DNA of 64,000 nucleotides from Schistosoma mansoni (lineage: Eukaryota; Platyhelminthes; Trematoda; Strigeidida; Schistosomatidae): NCBI RefSeq assembly GCF_000237925.1, contig NC_031495.1, positions 46,723,262-46,787,261 of the forward strand, read 5' to 3'. Under the pieces are notes generated by a model, which saw nothing but the letters and a program-made list of their open reading frames with translations, was not told where the DNA came from and made no database searches. A program made the position numbers and the translations under genes. Of the stretch, positions 50,309 through 61,485 are shown piece after piece; position 1 is the first letter of the stretch, and each line of letters starts with the position of its first letter.

Positions 50309-50773
50309 AAAAAGTTCAGTGAACGCTTTTGTCAGAGAACATTTGAGCATCTATTCATGTCAGACGGGGAATAATTCGGTTTTTAATCTGTGGCTGTTTT
50401 TGACAAATGATTCATGTGACAGTAATGATGCACAATCAACGTTTGCTTGTATCCTTTCATTTTGGACAAGAAACTTTGAACAAAGTTCATTCAATAAAAA
50501 CAATGTTAGTTAACACTGTAAACAACACAAATTAATTTTGGAAGATGATTCTAAATCCTACCAAATATACTAATCCAAACATCGGATACCTCTAGCTGAT
50601 ATCTTTATGACTAAAACATGTCTTTTCTTAGTAATAGTCTATTTGTTGTAATTAAACTAAAACACGAATACATTCAAAATAGTAAATATTAAACCACCAT
50701 TGATGTCTATAAAATAACAAACATTTATTTAAATAGAATCATCTCTCTAGTCAATATATTTTAAATAATGTTA

Positions 50774-50925
50774 CACTGCTGAGGAGTCCCATAATAGAAT
50801 GAAACTGCCGTCCAGTGCTTCCAGGTTTTCCGCACAGTATGCATATATGCCAACAAGAAACTGATCAATTGCAGTTCTAAATAACAGTGCGAAGATACAA
50901 GTAAACAGCACCAAGTGAATGGAAG
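50774..50925 (+). repeat. Chimera of family B hammerhead and family A body
   Basis: A family B hammerhead piece (50774-50831, ending TTCCAGGTTTTCC) is joined directly to family A body sequence (GCACAGTATGCATATATGCC onward). The ribozyme core (CTGAGGA, GAAA, GTC) is complete but helix II (GTCC/GAAT) is poor. It is the only direct fusion of the two families seen here. Confidence 0.7.
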
Positions 50926-51726
50926 TTTAAATCAGCATTAACTTTATTTAAATTTTTATGATTTAACTTTATTGATAATAAAATTCATATTTCAAGCATT
51001 GAACCTGTTGAAAGAATTATTGATTTTATTTTTGTTTAATTTATTTAAATGAATGAATATCATTAAAAAAAAAGAAAGCACTTCAAAATTTATAATATGA
51101 AACTTTGCTCTAGGGATCATACATTTTGGAGTTGGTGTATCTCTATTCTTTACGTAAAACGAATATAAAACCTAAAAGATAGCTGGTTATTTGATCACAT
51201 GCCATTAGTAGTCATTTTAAAGTGACTGATAATGATGCCCATACTTTGTCAACGATATTTTCTACCATGATTGACTGATTACCAAGTTTACATTTTGTCT
51301 ACAATGCTCAGTATCACTGTGTTATCTTGTGTCTTGGTTGGCAGAACAAAGAAGGGAAACGTTTTTACTAAATTACTTCATCTTTGCAAATTTTGTTATC
51401 TTTAACTAGTGATATGTGATATATCAGCTGTGAAAAATATGTTTCTATTAAAGTTTACAGGTCTTCAGAAGTGAACCGATTGACAATGAGTCTAGTGGGA
51501 TCATGTGAGAAAATAATTAAATTTTAGATGATTATTGTCAAAGATTTTGTTAGTGATACGAAACTATATAATGATAGGTAGCTAACTGACATGTAGAAAA
51601 AATGTTGAATAATCATTTTTATGCCTGTCCAGAGTAAATATCTAGTATGATGACTGCTTTTATTTTTTCATTCATGTGTATAACAAGTATTTGTAAAAAT
51701 TATGAAAACCAGATAACTGAAATGGG

Positions 51727-52232
51727 TTCCCCATTTGTATTGGTTGTTTGAGTAATCCCATTGATTTTTAGGACTGTAACTGATAGTCAATCTCTCTTAA
51801 TATATGTGCATCCTGCACGGATTGCTTCAATATAGCTAGTACGTCACAGTTATTTTAAGCAAATATGTGTGCCGTCTGGCACTGGAATTCAGGGTATGAG
51901 TTTCGTTATTTAAAATGGATGTTTAGGATTGTAAATGAAGATCACTTACCCTTTTGGCATATGTGAATCCTGTGCGAATTGCCTTGATATATCCTTAATT
52001 CGAAGAGTCGATATAAATCAATTAAACTTCACCTGATTGCACAAGCTAATGTCCATCTGGACTCAGTAGCTAAGTGGATAACGTTATGGCACTTGAAGTG
52101 AGCGATACTAGGTTTCAGTTCAGAATGAACATCAATTTCGGGATGCAGTCACATTCGACTGACGAGTCCCAAGTAGGGCGAAACGCATATCCTGAGTTCC
52201 ACTGCCGGCTGCCAACCATCTCTGCTTATAAT
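51727..52232. repeat. Old, diverged family A copies
   Basis: Reverse-oriented pieces (51727-52010, including GGTTGTTTGAGTAATCCCATTG and two degraded copies of the GCATATGTG...CTGTGCG block; longest run shortened here) are followed by a plus-oriented unit at 52030-52232 with a worn tRNA-like region and hammerhead. The ribozyme near 52153-52200 keeps CTGACGA and GAAA but the cleavage region reads CATATCC, so it is not expected to cut. Confidence 0.6.
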
Positions 52233-52425
52233 GAAATCGGTTCCGTTATCGAAAGCTTAAACTAAGTACTGAAAATCGAAATTTTACGCTTTTATTACAA
52301 AACGTCCATTTTTTCTAACACAATAAACTGAATACAAACTGCTTTTCATTTAATAAATGGATTGCTGTTAATGGCGAAATCGAAAACTACATCAGCCCTA
52401 TTTAGTTAAACATACTAATGTACTG

Positions 52426-52500
52426 ATGTTCATTCTGGATTTTGACCCAAGTACATTTCAGTTCAACCCACTCAGCTACACAGTTCAGATAGCTATTAAC
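52426..52500 (-). repeat. Fragment of the family A tRNA-like region
   Basis: The minus strand reads a worn B-box region (GGTCAAAATCCAG) and the CTGAGTGG A-box neighbourhood. No ribozyme is attached. Confidence 0.5.
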
Positions 52501-52977
52501 TTACTTAACTATTATGATATTTACAGAATTATCAGCTTCAAAGAATATTATATCATCTATGATTATAACCATCCTTGCTTTTGGTATAGTTATGATAACC
52601 ATTACAGTGAATGCTTAATCCAAGGCAATCAGTAAGATTTAAATGAATATACTCACTTCAACATTGACTTTAAAAAAACATCAAGTCATTTTCCATCAAT
52701 AGTTAGTTGTTTTCGTTTTCTAACTCATTTTTCATATATATGCCAAATTTTACTGATTATCAATTTGAGCACTTATAGTTGATCATTAGTAAATGTCAAA
52801 ACAAATTTATGTTTATTATATGTATTTAAGTAGTGTTGATGTGAACATGTTATCTGATAAAATATTATATTAATGATAACAGAAACTAAATCTATCTTTT
52901 GTATTTTAATTCACTTAAAGATTTAGTTGAAAGACAAACAAGTATTTTTATTTTAGAAATTAATATAAACGAAATAT

Positions 52978-53210
52978 AGGTTGATGGATGGTGGCCAGGA
53001 GTGGAATCCAGGACATGCGTTTCGTCATATTTGGGACTCGTCAGCTGGATGTACCTGCATCTCAGAGTTGATGTTCACTCTGGGACTCGAACCCAGTACC
53101 TTTCGCTTCAAACGCCATCGCGTTATCCACTCAGCTACTGAGTCCTGACACATATGCCAATAAGTGACTGACCAGTTACAGTCCTAAACATCAATGGGAA
53201 GATTGATTTC
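52978..53210. mobile_element. Head-to-head family A repeat
   Basis: The minus-oriented part (52978-53145) has the A box (TAGCTGAGTGGATAACGC), B box and hammerhead; from 53146 it flips to plus orientation (CACATATGCCAATAAG to GGGAAGATTGA). No clear target duplication was found, unlike most relatives. Confidence 0.8.
53006..53050 (-). ncRNA. Hammerhead ribozyme (Sm-alpha type)
   Basis: Minus strand: ATCCAG, CTGACGA, helix II GTCC/TGAC with one mismatch, GAAA, ACGCATGT helix III, GTC, CTGGAT. The core is intact. Confidence 0.84.
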
Positions 53211-53544
53211 CATACCTATGATTTAGAATATTTTCTATCCATTAGATTTTATTACAGCCTTCCTAGAATGTTTCATTATTCATGTAATATTCTGATATTA
53301 GACAATATTAAGTTTATATCTCTATCTTAATATAGCAGAATTATATCATAAAACGAGTGAAATTCCCATGTTTTTCTGTAGTTAAGAGTCTAACTAATGA
53401 GTTGTCTACATTCATTAGATGAGTCTATCTAATTAGAACAGTTTAAAGAAATGAAACTAATTCTCTTGTTCTTTCCATATAGTTGTTAAACATCAGTCGT
53501 TTATTCACTAAATAATTAATATAATATTTATTAGATTTCAGTAT

Positions 53545-53758
53545 TTGCATAGTTGAAATCATGAGTCAATTGAAGCTAGACCACCATGGAAAACCTCGAA
53601 GCACTGGACGGCCGTTTCGTCCTATTGTGGAACTCCTCATCATTGCGCATCCACGATCCAGCCTCATCACATTCGAACCAAGAACCTACCAGTCTCGCAA
53701 CGGAGCACCCAACCGCTGAGCCGGCATCCGATGGTGTTAATGTCTAACTTCAACAAAT
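53545..53758 (-). repeat. Family B repeat with a C-to-A change in the ribozyme core
   Basis: Minus-oriented terminus, hammerhead (53601-53647), worn B box (GGTTCGAATGTG) and A box, ending at the GTTGAAGTTAGACATTAAC block. The core reads ATGAGGA instead of CTGAGGA; the first C is essential for catalysis. Confidence 0.75.
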
Positions 53759-55131
53759 AAATGCTTTCAACAATCAAACTTATTTATAATCTAGTTAAAA
53801 TATAAGCTTACTTTGAAGAAAATGGAGACTTACAACTAGTTTAATTCAATATCAAGGGTATTGTATCCATGTTTTTTTCTTTTAAATTTTAATTTAAAAA
53901 AATGAAACGTTAAATATATTTCAAATGTCATAACTGTCAAATAGGGGGACTAAAATCCACAGTTCCTTTTTCCTTGAAAATTCAACTTAAGATTAAGAAT
54001 AAATAAATTTTGGCGATCCATCTTATTGTAGAATTTAATAAGTAAATTATTATGATTCTACTGAAATGTTTTTCTGTATGGAGACCATAAAGCATATGAA
54101 TATTTATTGAGCCTATCGTAGAAAGGCTGTTGCTATATAGGTAATCAATTAGGCTGTCAAAATTGTAATTAAATATTATATACTTAAATAATATTGGTAA
54201 GGAAATAACTACAAAAATGGAATGGTACAGTAAAGAACCATTTCATCAGGAATTCTATTCAAATATTAGTTATGTAGTATGACAATATTAACCCATTACT
54301 TTAAACTGAACAACAATATTAAATCATGATTTGTTTAAACTTCAAGTATTAAATTCTTATCAGAAGGAACAAGTATCCATATTACAAAATGATATACATA
54401 ACATAATATTACGTTATGAAAACTATTCTTTCACAAAAGTAGTATATTTGTAGTTTTGGGGGAGAATTCAATATAACAAGTATGTAATCGGGTATCTTCA
54501 ATCTTCACTGATATAGAACCATGTCTAGACTAGTTCATCTTGATATGATTCAAAATCAATGAACTAATTATCAAAACTTGTTTCTTAAGTGCACTCAAAT
54601 TCATTCACTATGTTGTTTACCTTATGTATAATTGGAGTTATAACTGTCTGTCTTCGATTGATTAGATCTCCTATTTACTGGAACACATTGGATGTGCTTT
54701 ATTTCATACGGAATAGTTTTCATTCATTGACATTCGTTACATTAGAATATAACTCAAGAATAGGCTACAAATATAAATTTAGCTGACGAATTCTAGCGGG
54801 TTTTTTTACTTCATTATTCAAGAGTTAGACGATAAACAATACCTAAAACTTTACAAGAGCTGAATAAATTTTAATTTTCAGGAACTATTATCCACATCTT
54901 CATGTTACTAACAATCTTTGAGATAGAACCAAGCAGTAAGCCATATCATCTGCGAAAAGTTCCTTTGACGTCTAAAATTTCGAAAACATGCTGTGATAAG
55001 AAACATATTCTCAAATAATATGGACTGTGAAAAATCTACGAGGAAGAAAATTCGAATTTAACAGACAAGTAAAAATATTTGAAGTTATTCACTGTTGCTA
55101 ATCAGTGTTTAATGTGATTTATTTTGATAAT
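53759..55131. other. No supported gene
   Basis: A 65-codon frame at 54589 is hydrophobic and ends in TGA, but no acceptor, homology or repeat supports it. Confidence 0.45.
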
Positions 55132-55144
55132 TAACATTCATAAT

Positions 55145-55637
55145 TCACTTAGTATTGTTTGTTTAAATCTTCCCATTGATGCTTTAGGACTGCAACTGGT
55201 CAATCTCTAATTGGCATATGTGCATACTGTGCGTATCGCCTCGATATTGCCTTAATTTACAAACATTTTAAGCAAAGATGGATAGTGGCTAACAGTTGAA
55301 TCCAGGATGTGTTTGTAAATTAACGGAATATCGAGGCAATACGTACAGTATGCACATATGTCAATTAAAGACTGACCAGTTGTAGTCCTAAAGCATCAAT
55401 GGGAAGATTCAAACAAACAATACTAAGTGAATTTAAACTTCACCCCATCGCACAAGCAAGTGGCTATCAAGTCTCAGTGGCCGAGTAGATAACGCGATGG
55501 CGTTTGAAGCAAACGGTACTGGGTTCGAATCCCAGAGTGAACATTAACTCTGATATGCAGGTACATCCAGTTGACGAGTCCCAAATGGGACGAAACGCGC
55601 GTCCTGGATTCCACTGCTAGCCACTATCCATCTTCGC
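55145..55637. mobile_element. Largest head-to-head family A repeat
   Basis: The minus-oriented part (55145-55308) starts at the CACTTAGTATTG end and stops two or three bases from the hammerhead cleavage site; the plus-oriented part (55309-55637) runs through the full unit to the hammerhead and CCATCTTCGC. The two copies of the TATCGAGGC...CTAAAGCATC block form inverted arms of over 100 bases. Target duplication TAACATTYATAAT (12/13) is at 55132-55144 and 55638-55650. The ribozyme at 55565-55609 has TTGACGA (first core C to T), so it is probably impaired. Confidence 0.86.
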
Positions 55638-55949
55638 TAACATTTATAATGTTTGAAAACTCCTCCATTTTTGTGAAAAGAACAATTTAAAATGATCGTT
55701 TTACTTATTCACTAATAAACAACAGAAATAATATGACACTAATAGAGATTAACTTGAAAACTTCACTAACGAGAGCTTTCTTGCTATATGATGTAAATAT
55801 TATTCAATGGGATTATAGTGAGCAATAAGTAATCAAAGCCTTAGGGAAACATTATAAGTTGGTACATGACGTAAATCACTTAAAAATGATGAATGTTCCG
55901 ATAAGGATGAATAATAAAGGTTTTTTCTAGTTAGTCTTTTTTTAACAAA

Positions 55950-56052
55950 GTTGTCTTCTACGAGATGCGGATGCTGACCCCAAGCCCAACCCTCCTCCTT
56001 TGTCTGGGCTTGGGACCGTCAGTAGCCCTAGTAGAGCTACAGGCAGAGTTAA
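55950..56052 (+). repeat. Family I repeat with a perfect 10-base-pair hairpin
   Basis: A GC-rich island in AT-rich DNA: CCCAAGCCCA (55979-55988) pairs with TGGGCTTGGG (56005-56014) across a 16-base loop. It is probably the 3' end of a retroelement, since the 20.4 kb copy shares the same core on the other strand. The element type is not identified. Confidence 0.6.
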
Positions 56053-57904
56053 ATAATAAAGGTAGCTGTTATTAATTCAAATATTTCTAAACTAGATTAC
56101 TGAGATTTATTATCTAAATCCTTTCAAATATGGTGACATATTTGAACAAAAACTTTTTGTCACTTATATATCTATATATATATTAACTTATTACAATTAG
56201 TTTATTTGTAGCTGAAAAAGGTTTTAAAAATAAAGCACAAAGATTTGACAGAAATATTACTGTTTGTTACTATGATAAATGATATGACTAACATTACTGG
56301 TTGATATTTAGAAGCATCATTAATGAATGTGCAACTTGAAATAGCTTGAACAATTCAATATAATAAGTTCAAGATTAACTCCATGTAAAATTAGGTTATG
56401 ATTTTCCCAATCAGATGATTTAAGTTATTAACCCCTCCACCTACCTAAATACAAAATTGACTAGTTCTGTTTTTCCAGGTTGTACCAAACGTTTAAGGAA
56501 CTAATTAAAAATTTAAATGTGAGGTAGCGAACAAGGCTAATTAATTTAAACTAATATGTATAAAAGCAATGAATGTACATTCTGTTTTACTTAGCTAAAT
56601 TATAAGGCCCATAAAAATAGTTTTAAAAATAATGCCAAAATAAAATAAATCGACAACAGGATTCTCAATATTTATGACAAAAATGAGCATAACCAACTTC
56701 AAACGTTCGCTCGATAGTTCATATTTCAAGGGATAAGTTCATCAAATTATTTTATTTAATTTATAAGTGATAGGCTATTATTTTGTAAACCTGAAATGCT
56801 TAAACTAATCAAGATTAATCAAACCGGATTCATTCATGAATATTCACATTCATTTCCATCTTAGCTAAACAAGTTAGTCAGTGTTGGTTTTATTCAGTAG
56901 TATTTTACATGAGTAGATGAAAAAACCGCCAGAAAATCTTTATCAGGTAAGAACTATGCACAAGAAGGACATTTTAATTGTTTCCAATATATTTCTTAAT
57001 ATTTACGGAGGTCATTAAATTTTCATATTCTCCTTGTTCAACATTCATCGTCTCTGGTTCATTTGTATCCAAAGCTACAAAACATTATGAACACATTAGA
57101 ATATGAAATGCAAAGAACTATCTCTTCATTTACAAATTGAAAATCAAAAGGGTTCAACATAAATTATAGCAAAATAAAGCAAAGGCATTTTATCCTAGGT
57201 AAATTCTTATTATAAAGGTTATTTATGAAATTCTGAAGCAGATGAAATCAAATTTTGAAAAAAACACAAAGAACTCTAAAAAAATTATGACTTAATTATA
57301 GATTGCCACCTTTTACGTACCTAGTTATTATTAATAGAAATGCTTATTATGTTTATAAGTTCATTTTCATTATTGCAAAAGTCATCCAGAGAGTTAAAAA
57401 AATAACAGAACAGCTTGTGTAATGTTAGATTACGTGGATCTATGAATAGTCAGACACATAAATCAAAGATAATTCAATGAAATTTAACTACTTGATTGTT
57501 TAGTTGATGTAGATCATAAAAATAAATGGGTTTGCTTCAGTTGTAACATCAACAAACAGGGGTAGAGAGATTAGGCATCTGATTGAGATAACTCATTTTG
57601 TGATATAATAAAATGGAAAAGAAAATGTTACATTAATTAAATTCAAACTAGAAGATATAAAAGAAGTGAAGAAATGATTGTCTAACAGTTGGTTTAAATT
57701 AATAATATGACGGGATGAGAAAGCAAAACTACATTCTTTTACACATTGCCATTTTTCGTTCAACATTACTTCCATTTTTAATTCAATATGATAATTACTC
57801 AGTGTAGTAATTGTCTTTGTTTTCCAGTGTGATATTCTATCCAGTATGACAATAATTTGAGCTATATATATATATATTACTATTATATTCTTATATGAAC
57901 TTGG
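56053..57904. other. Nothing recognised
   Basis: AT-rich without repeat matches. A minus-strand 114-codon frame at 57937-57593 has no recognisable motif. Confidence 0.45.
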
Positions 57905-58175
57905 CCCTGTGCCAAACCAATGACACTTAACCAGCACAAGCTGCCTATATTCAACGTTGAGTCCCTACTAGTTCTTCTGCCTGCCCTGTACATTGAGTCT
58001 AAAACACCAACTCAGCTTTCACTGTATGAATCTAGTTTTTCAGACAAACGCAGCTCATATACAAGCAAATCAGACCGCATCATGGCATAAAATAGGAAAT
58101 AATAATTATAAAAGATCAGGATAAAAGCGGCTGTTAGTGTGAGATGCTGGAACTAATAGGTTGAAAATAACCTAA
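57905..58175 (-). repeat. Diverged family H relative
   Basis: The CATGGCATAAAATAGGAAAT block with downstream GCGGCTGTTAGTGTG parallels 40550-40620. The left part (GTGCCAAACC to TCAGACAAACGCAG) has no other copy in the window. It runs into the AT repeat at 58183. Confidence 0.5.
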
Positions 58176-58180
58176 TAATA

Positions 58181-58182
<2 letters not shown>

Positions 58183-58223
<41 letters not shown>
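58183..58223. repeat. AT microsatellite
   Basis: An uninterrupted (AT)n run of 41 bases, 21 bases before the vector-like stretch. Confidence 0.95.
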
Positions 58224-58224
<1 letters not shown>

Positions 58225-58244
58225 TTAATAATTATCCAATCTTT

Positions 58245-58307
58245 CCAGCACACTGGACTGGCCGTCGTTTTACAAGGTCTAGTCCGACCTAGACTCAGGG
58301 GTACCGT
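58245..58307. other. Cloning-vector-like sequence (probable contamination)
   Basis: Within 63 bases are a BstXI-type site CCAGCACACTGG (58245-58256), a 19-base match to the M13 forward-primer region of lacZ-alpha vectors, ACTGGCCGTCGTTTTACAA (58257-58275), and a KpnI site GGTACC (58300-58305). Such a cluster is typical of a shotgun vector polylinker. It sits beside an AT microsatellite, a usual place for assembly joins. Confidence 0.75.
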
Positions 58308-58649
58308 TGTTGTGTTACAGTTTCCATATACATTGTAGTTCTACATACTACACACAAAGTCAAGGATATATATTCGTGGTGTATGTTACTTATGTTGATA
58401 GACATAATTAGTATGTAACACTAATCGAAATAGAAAACCTTGCAGCGGAAGGTTGGGATGATTGAATCGAAAAGAATGGGAACAGAGAGTAATTGTTATT
58501 GTCAATGAGGAAACAATGAGATTTCAACAATTGATGAAGGGTTTGCAAATGAAGTCCTGAAGGAATGGTTCTCATATCTGATAAAAGAACTCTGTAATTT
58601 TGTATTAAAATATATTGGTTGTCCCTCATCTGTGTTCTCGTTCACAACA
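58308..58649 (+). mobile_element. Possible diverged LTR related to family E
   Basis: The ends are TGTTGTG (58308) and CACAACA (58649). The block order resembles family E: a GGAACAGAGAG region, TTTGCAAATGAAG, then CTCTGTAATTT, TTGTCCC and TGTTC before the end. No matching target duplication is seen, but the left flank is suspect because it abuts the vector-like stretch at 58245-58307. Confidence 0.45.
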
Positions 58650-59703
58650 TTATCATTAACAAAGTTGATACTCACTTGTCACTTTTTGATCTGGATACTT
58701 TGTAAAATACTAAGAAATTCAAAGAAAAAAAGATCAGATTTCAAATTATACAACTTAATCTCATTCATTTAACTGTGTACACTTTTCAATTATAAATCTG
58801 TTATAGTTAATCATAATTTGAAATAGTGTTATTTTTTTTCGCTTCATTCAAATTGGAATAATGCAAAGTAAAATGAAATAAAACAAAAAAAGAAAAAGAA
58901 AAACTTCCTTTTATTTTCACATCACTTCATCTTTTAATTAGTAATATCAAACAAAATAAATAATAATCCAATGAAAATCACATTTGAAGGTTTATTCATC
59001 TTTGAATATACCCCTTACAGTATTGTTATTATTATTATTTCACTGCCATAAGTTTATTCATTAAAAAAAATTTGATTTCGGTGAATTTTAGTGGAAAGAT
59101 GAGCCAAATAAATGAAAGAAAACTTTTTGTTCTATTTATTAATATTAAAAAGTAATAAATAGTTTCAGAACAAAATAATCTGGGGGTTTCCTTCTTTTCT
59201 TTCCTTTTTTTTCGTTACTTTGGAAATCATTCAAGCAAAGTAAAAAAAAAGGGGAATGTAAATTTGAAAAAAAATAATTTTGTCGTGACCAAAAATAAAT
59301 TTGACTGAGTACTTGTTGTTTATTTTTGGTTATTTTTCTTGTAGCTTTCAAGGATATTTTTTAAAGGGAAAAATTTTCATTCCCGTTTTTTTGGTGTATA
59401 ATTTTTCCCCTTGAATAGTTTCAAATATTGGTTATAAGTAAAAGTAAATTCCAAATAATTTGAGAATGATAGGCTGAACGCATCTAAATAAGGCAATAAA
59501 TCAACATTTAATTGATACTGGGCATATTATTAACATTTTCTAGTGCTTCAAAATTACGAACAGATTTAAAAAGCGCGATATCTTATTAGTGTACCAAAGT
59601 AGTAACAATAGAAAAATACTCAAACCTAATTTATATGTCTAGAAAGAGACAGTGATCAACAGATTATAAACTTATATCACCTGCAATTATTATTTAATTG
59701 ACA
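58650..59703. other. Nothing recognised
   Basis: Very AT-rich with A- and T-runs (58800-59400). Chance frames only. Confidence 0.5.
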
Positions 59704-60160
59704 TATAATTCCCATTTAAACATTAAAAGCAAAAAGTTCAGCGAAGGGATCTCTCTTCAACGAATTTATTATCAAGCTGTACAATCGTATATATATGAAA
59801 ATGTTTTGTTAAAGTACTAATTCCGTGAGGAAATGTGAACATGAATTTTATTCATGAATACTCATCCTATCATCTTATTTATTTTCTACACCTCCATGAC
59901 CTTTAATTATTGTAACTAAAACATTTTATTCATTTTAATCATCTTATTATATTCACTAAACCTATTGTAATTACTCGTATTACGTAATTTAGTATTATAT
60001 TCTTTCTATTACGTCATCTTGGTTATTCGTATTCACATTTCCTCACGGAATCCATACTTTAACAAAAAGAAAAGTTCATGTATATATACGATTGTACAGC
60101 TTGATAATAAATTTGTTGGAAAGAGATCCCTTCCCTGAACCTCTTGTTTTTAATTATTAT
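59704..60160. repeat. Family C repeat, full length with long inverted ends
   Basis: The left arm (59704-59849) and right arm (about 60025-60160) are inverted copies: GAGATCTCTCTTCAACG/GGAAAGAGATCCC-type, TCAAGCTGTACAATCG and its complement, CCGTGAGGAAATGTGAAC and its complement. About 175 bases of unique body lie between. No protein is encoded. Inverted partial terminal repeats are known for Penelope-like elements, which fits its position next to the GIY-YIG remnant at 6.4 kb. Confidence 0.7.
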
Positions 60161-60521
60161 TCAATAAACATACACCTCTTCAAATCTTGTTTAGTTATTA
60201 CATGACCTTTCAATTTCTAATTCTAGACAATGATCACCTCGTTTTTTGAATGTTGTGTAAACCCTTCACAACTTCTATAATTATTAGACGATCCATATTA
60301 TCTATTACTGGACTTCATGTGATTACTGACTTAACTGCTGCTTTGACGTTATTCAAAATCAAATTAAAGTAGGAATTTTATTTACTCATATATGTTTTTA
60401 TCACTTTCTTTTATGTAAAATATCTTTCATTTTCAAGAAAGTCATATGTATTGCGTTTAAATTTAAGTCACTGTCATTAATTTATATGTTATTTTATAAC
60501 TGAAACAAAAAGTAATACATT

Positions 60522-60900
60522 ATGTGCAAAGATGGATAGTGGCGAGCAGTGGAATCCAGGACACGCGTTTCGTTCTATTTGGGACTCGTCAGCTGGATGT
60601 ACCTGCATCTCAGAGTTGATGTTCACTCTGGGACTCGAACACAGTACCTTTCGCTTCAAATGCCATCGCGCTATCCACTCAACCATCGAGTCCTGATAGG
60701 CACTTGCTTGTGGAATGGGGCGAAGTTTAAATTCACTTAGTATTGTTTGTTTGAATCTTCCCATTGATGTTTAGGACCGAAATTGATCAGTTTCTAATTG
60801 ACATATGTGCATACTGTACGTATGCCAATAAGAGACTGACCAGTTGCAGTCCTAAACATCAATGGAAAGATTCAAACAAACAATGCAAAATGAATGAAAG
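60522..60900. mobile_element. Head-to-head family A repeat
   Basis: Minus orientation from 60524 to about 60822 covers hammerhead, B box, A-box region and the CATTAGAAACTG block; the rest is plus orientation (TATGCCAATAAGAGAC onward). The 11-base duplication AGTAATACATT is at 60511-60521 and 60901-60911. Confidence 0.84.
60554..60598 (-). ncRNA. Hammerhead ribozyme (Sm-alpha type)
   Basis: Minus strand: ATCCAG, CTGACGA, helix II GTCC/GAAC with one mismatch, GAAA, ACGCGTGT helix III, GTC, CTGGAT. The core is complete. Confidence 0.84.
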
Positions 60901-60911
60901 AGTAATACATT

Positions 60912-61485
60912 TCTGCTAGCAAACTGATATTCATTTTAAAGAAAAATTTGTCACTATGTGAAAAGATATCATAAACTGTTTATTTATTGTGCTTTAGTTA
61001 CAAAGAACATATTTAAATTGGAAAACATTTTTATCGAATTAGGTGTTAATAATGACACAATTCAGTAGTGATTAAATTCAAACTCAAAATTGTACACCTT
61101 AAAATTGTGTTCAAATTAACATAAAACCGATAATCAATACAATTTACATGAAACTAAGTTTATTATTCATTTGTATTGATTTTTTTTCAATCTTATCATT
61201 GATATTATAGATTACAATTGATCAGTGTATTTTTTGGACATGTAATTTGGCTTAAGTTTATCATTATTTATCATTTAGGAACTAAACCAGATCCGTAAAT
61301 TAATCATTATTAATTTTTGTTTTACTCTTCAACTGCATTTATTACAGTTAAAACTTGATAGTTCCATTTGACTGATGCCTATTTCTCTAATGATATTGCA
61401 TAATTGAATTATTAAACTTCGAAAAAGATAGATGCTTAAATAATTGTTAAGGTATTCTATTGAAAAAGAATATTTATTCAATTGC
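60912..61485. other. Nothing recognised
   Basis: AT-rich spacer between hammerhead repeats. Confidence 0.5.

Noticed and set aside
50295-50513. A 72-codon frame with several Cys and balanced composition
   Set aside because: It starts inside a family B terminus and has no splice sites or recognisable motif. It could be a worn retroelement or gene piece, but nothing supports either.
54589-54786. Hydrophobic 65-codon frame
   Set aside because: No acceptor, donor or homology; short hydrophobic frames are common in AT-rich DNA.
57593-57937. Minus-strand 114-codon open frame
   Set aside because: Low-complexity start, no recognisable domain, partly in repeat H. Length alone is not enough in this composition.
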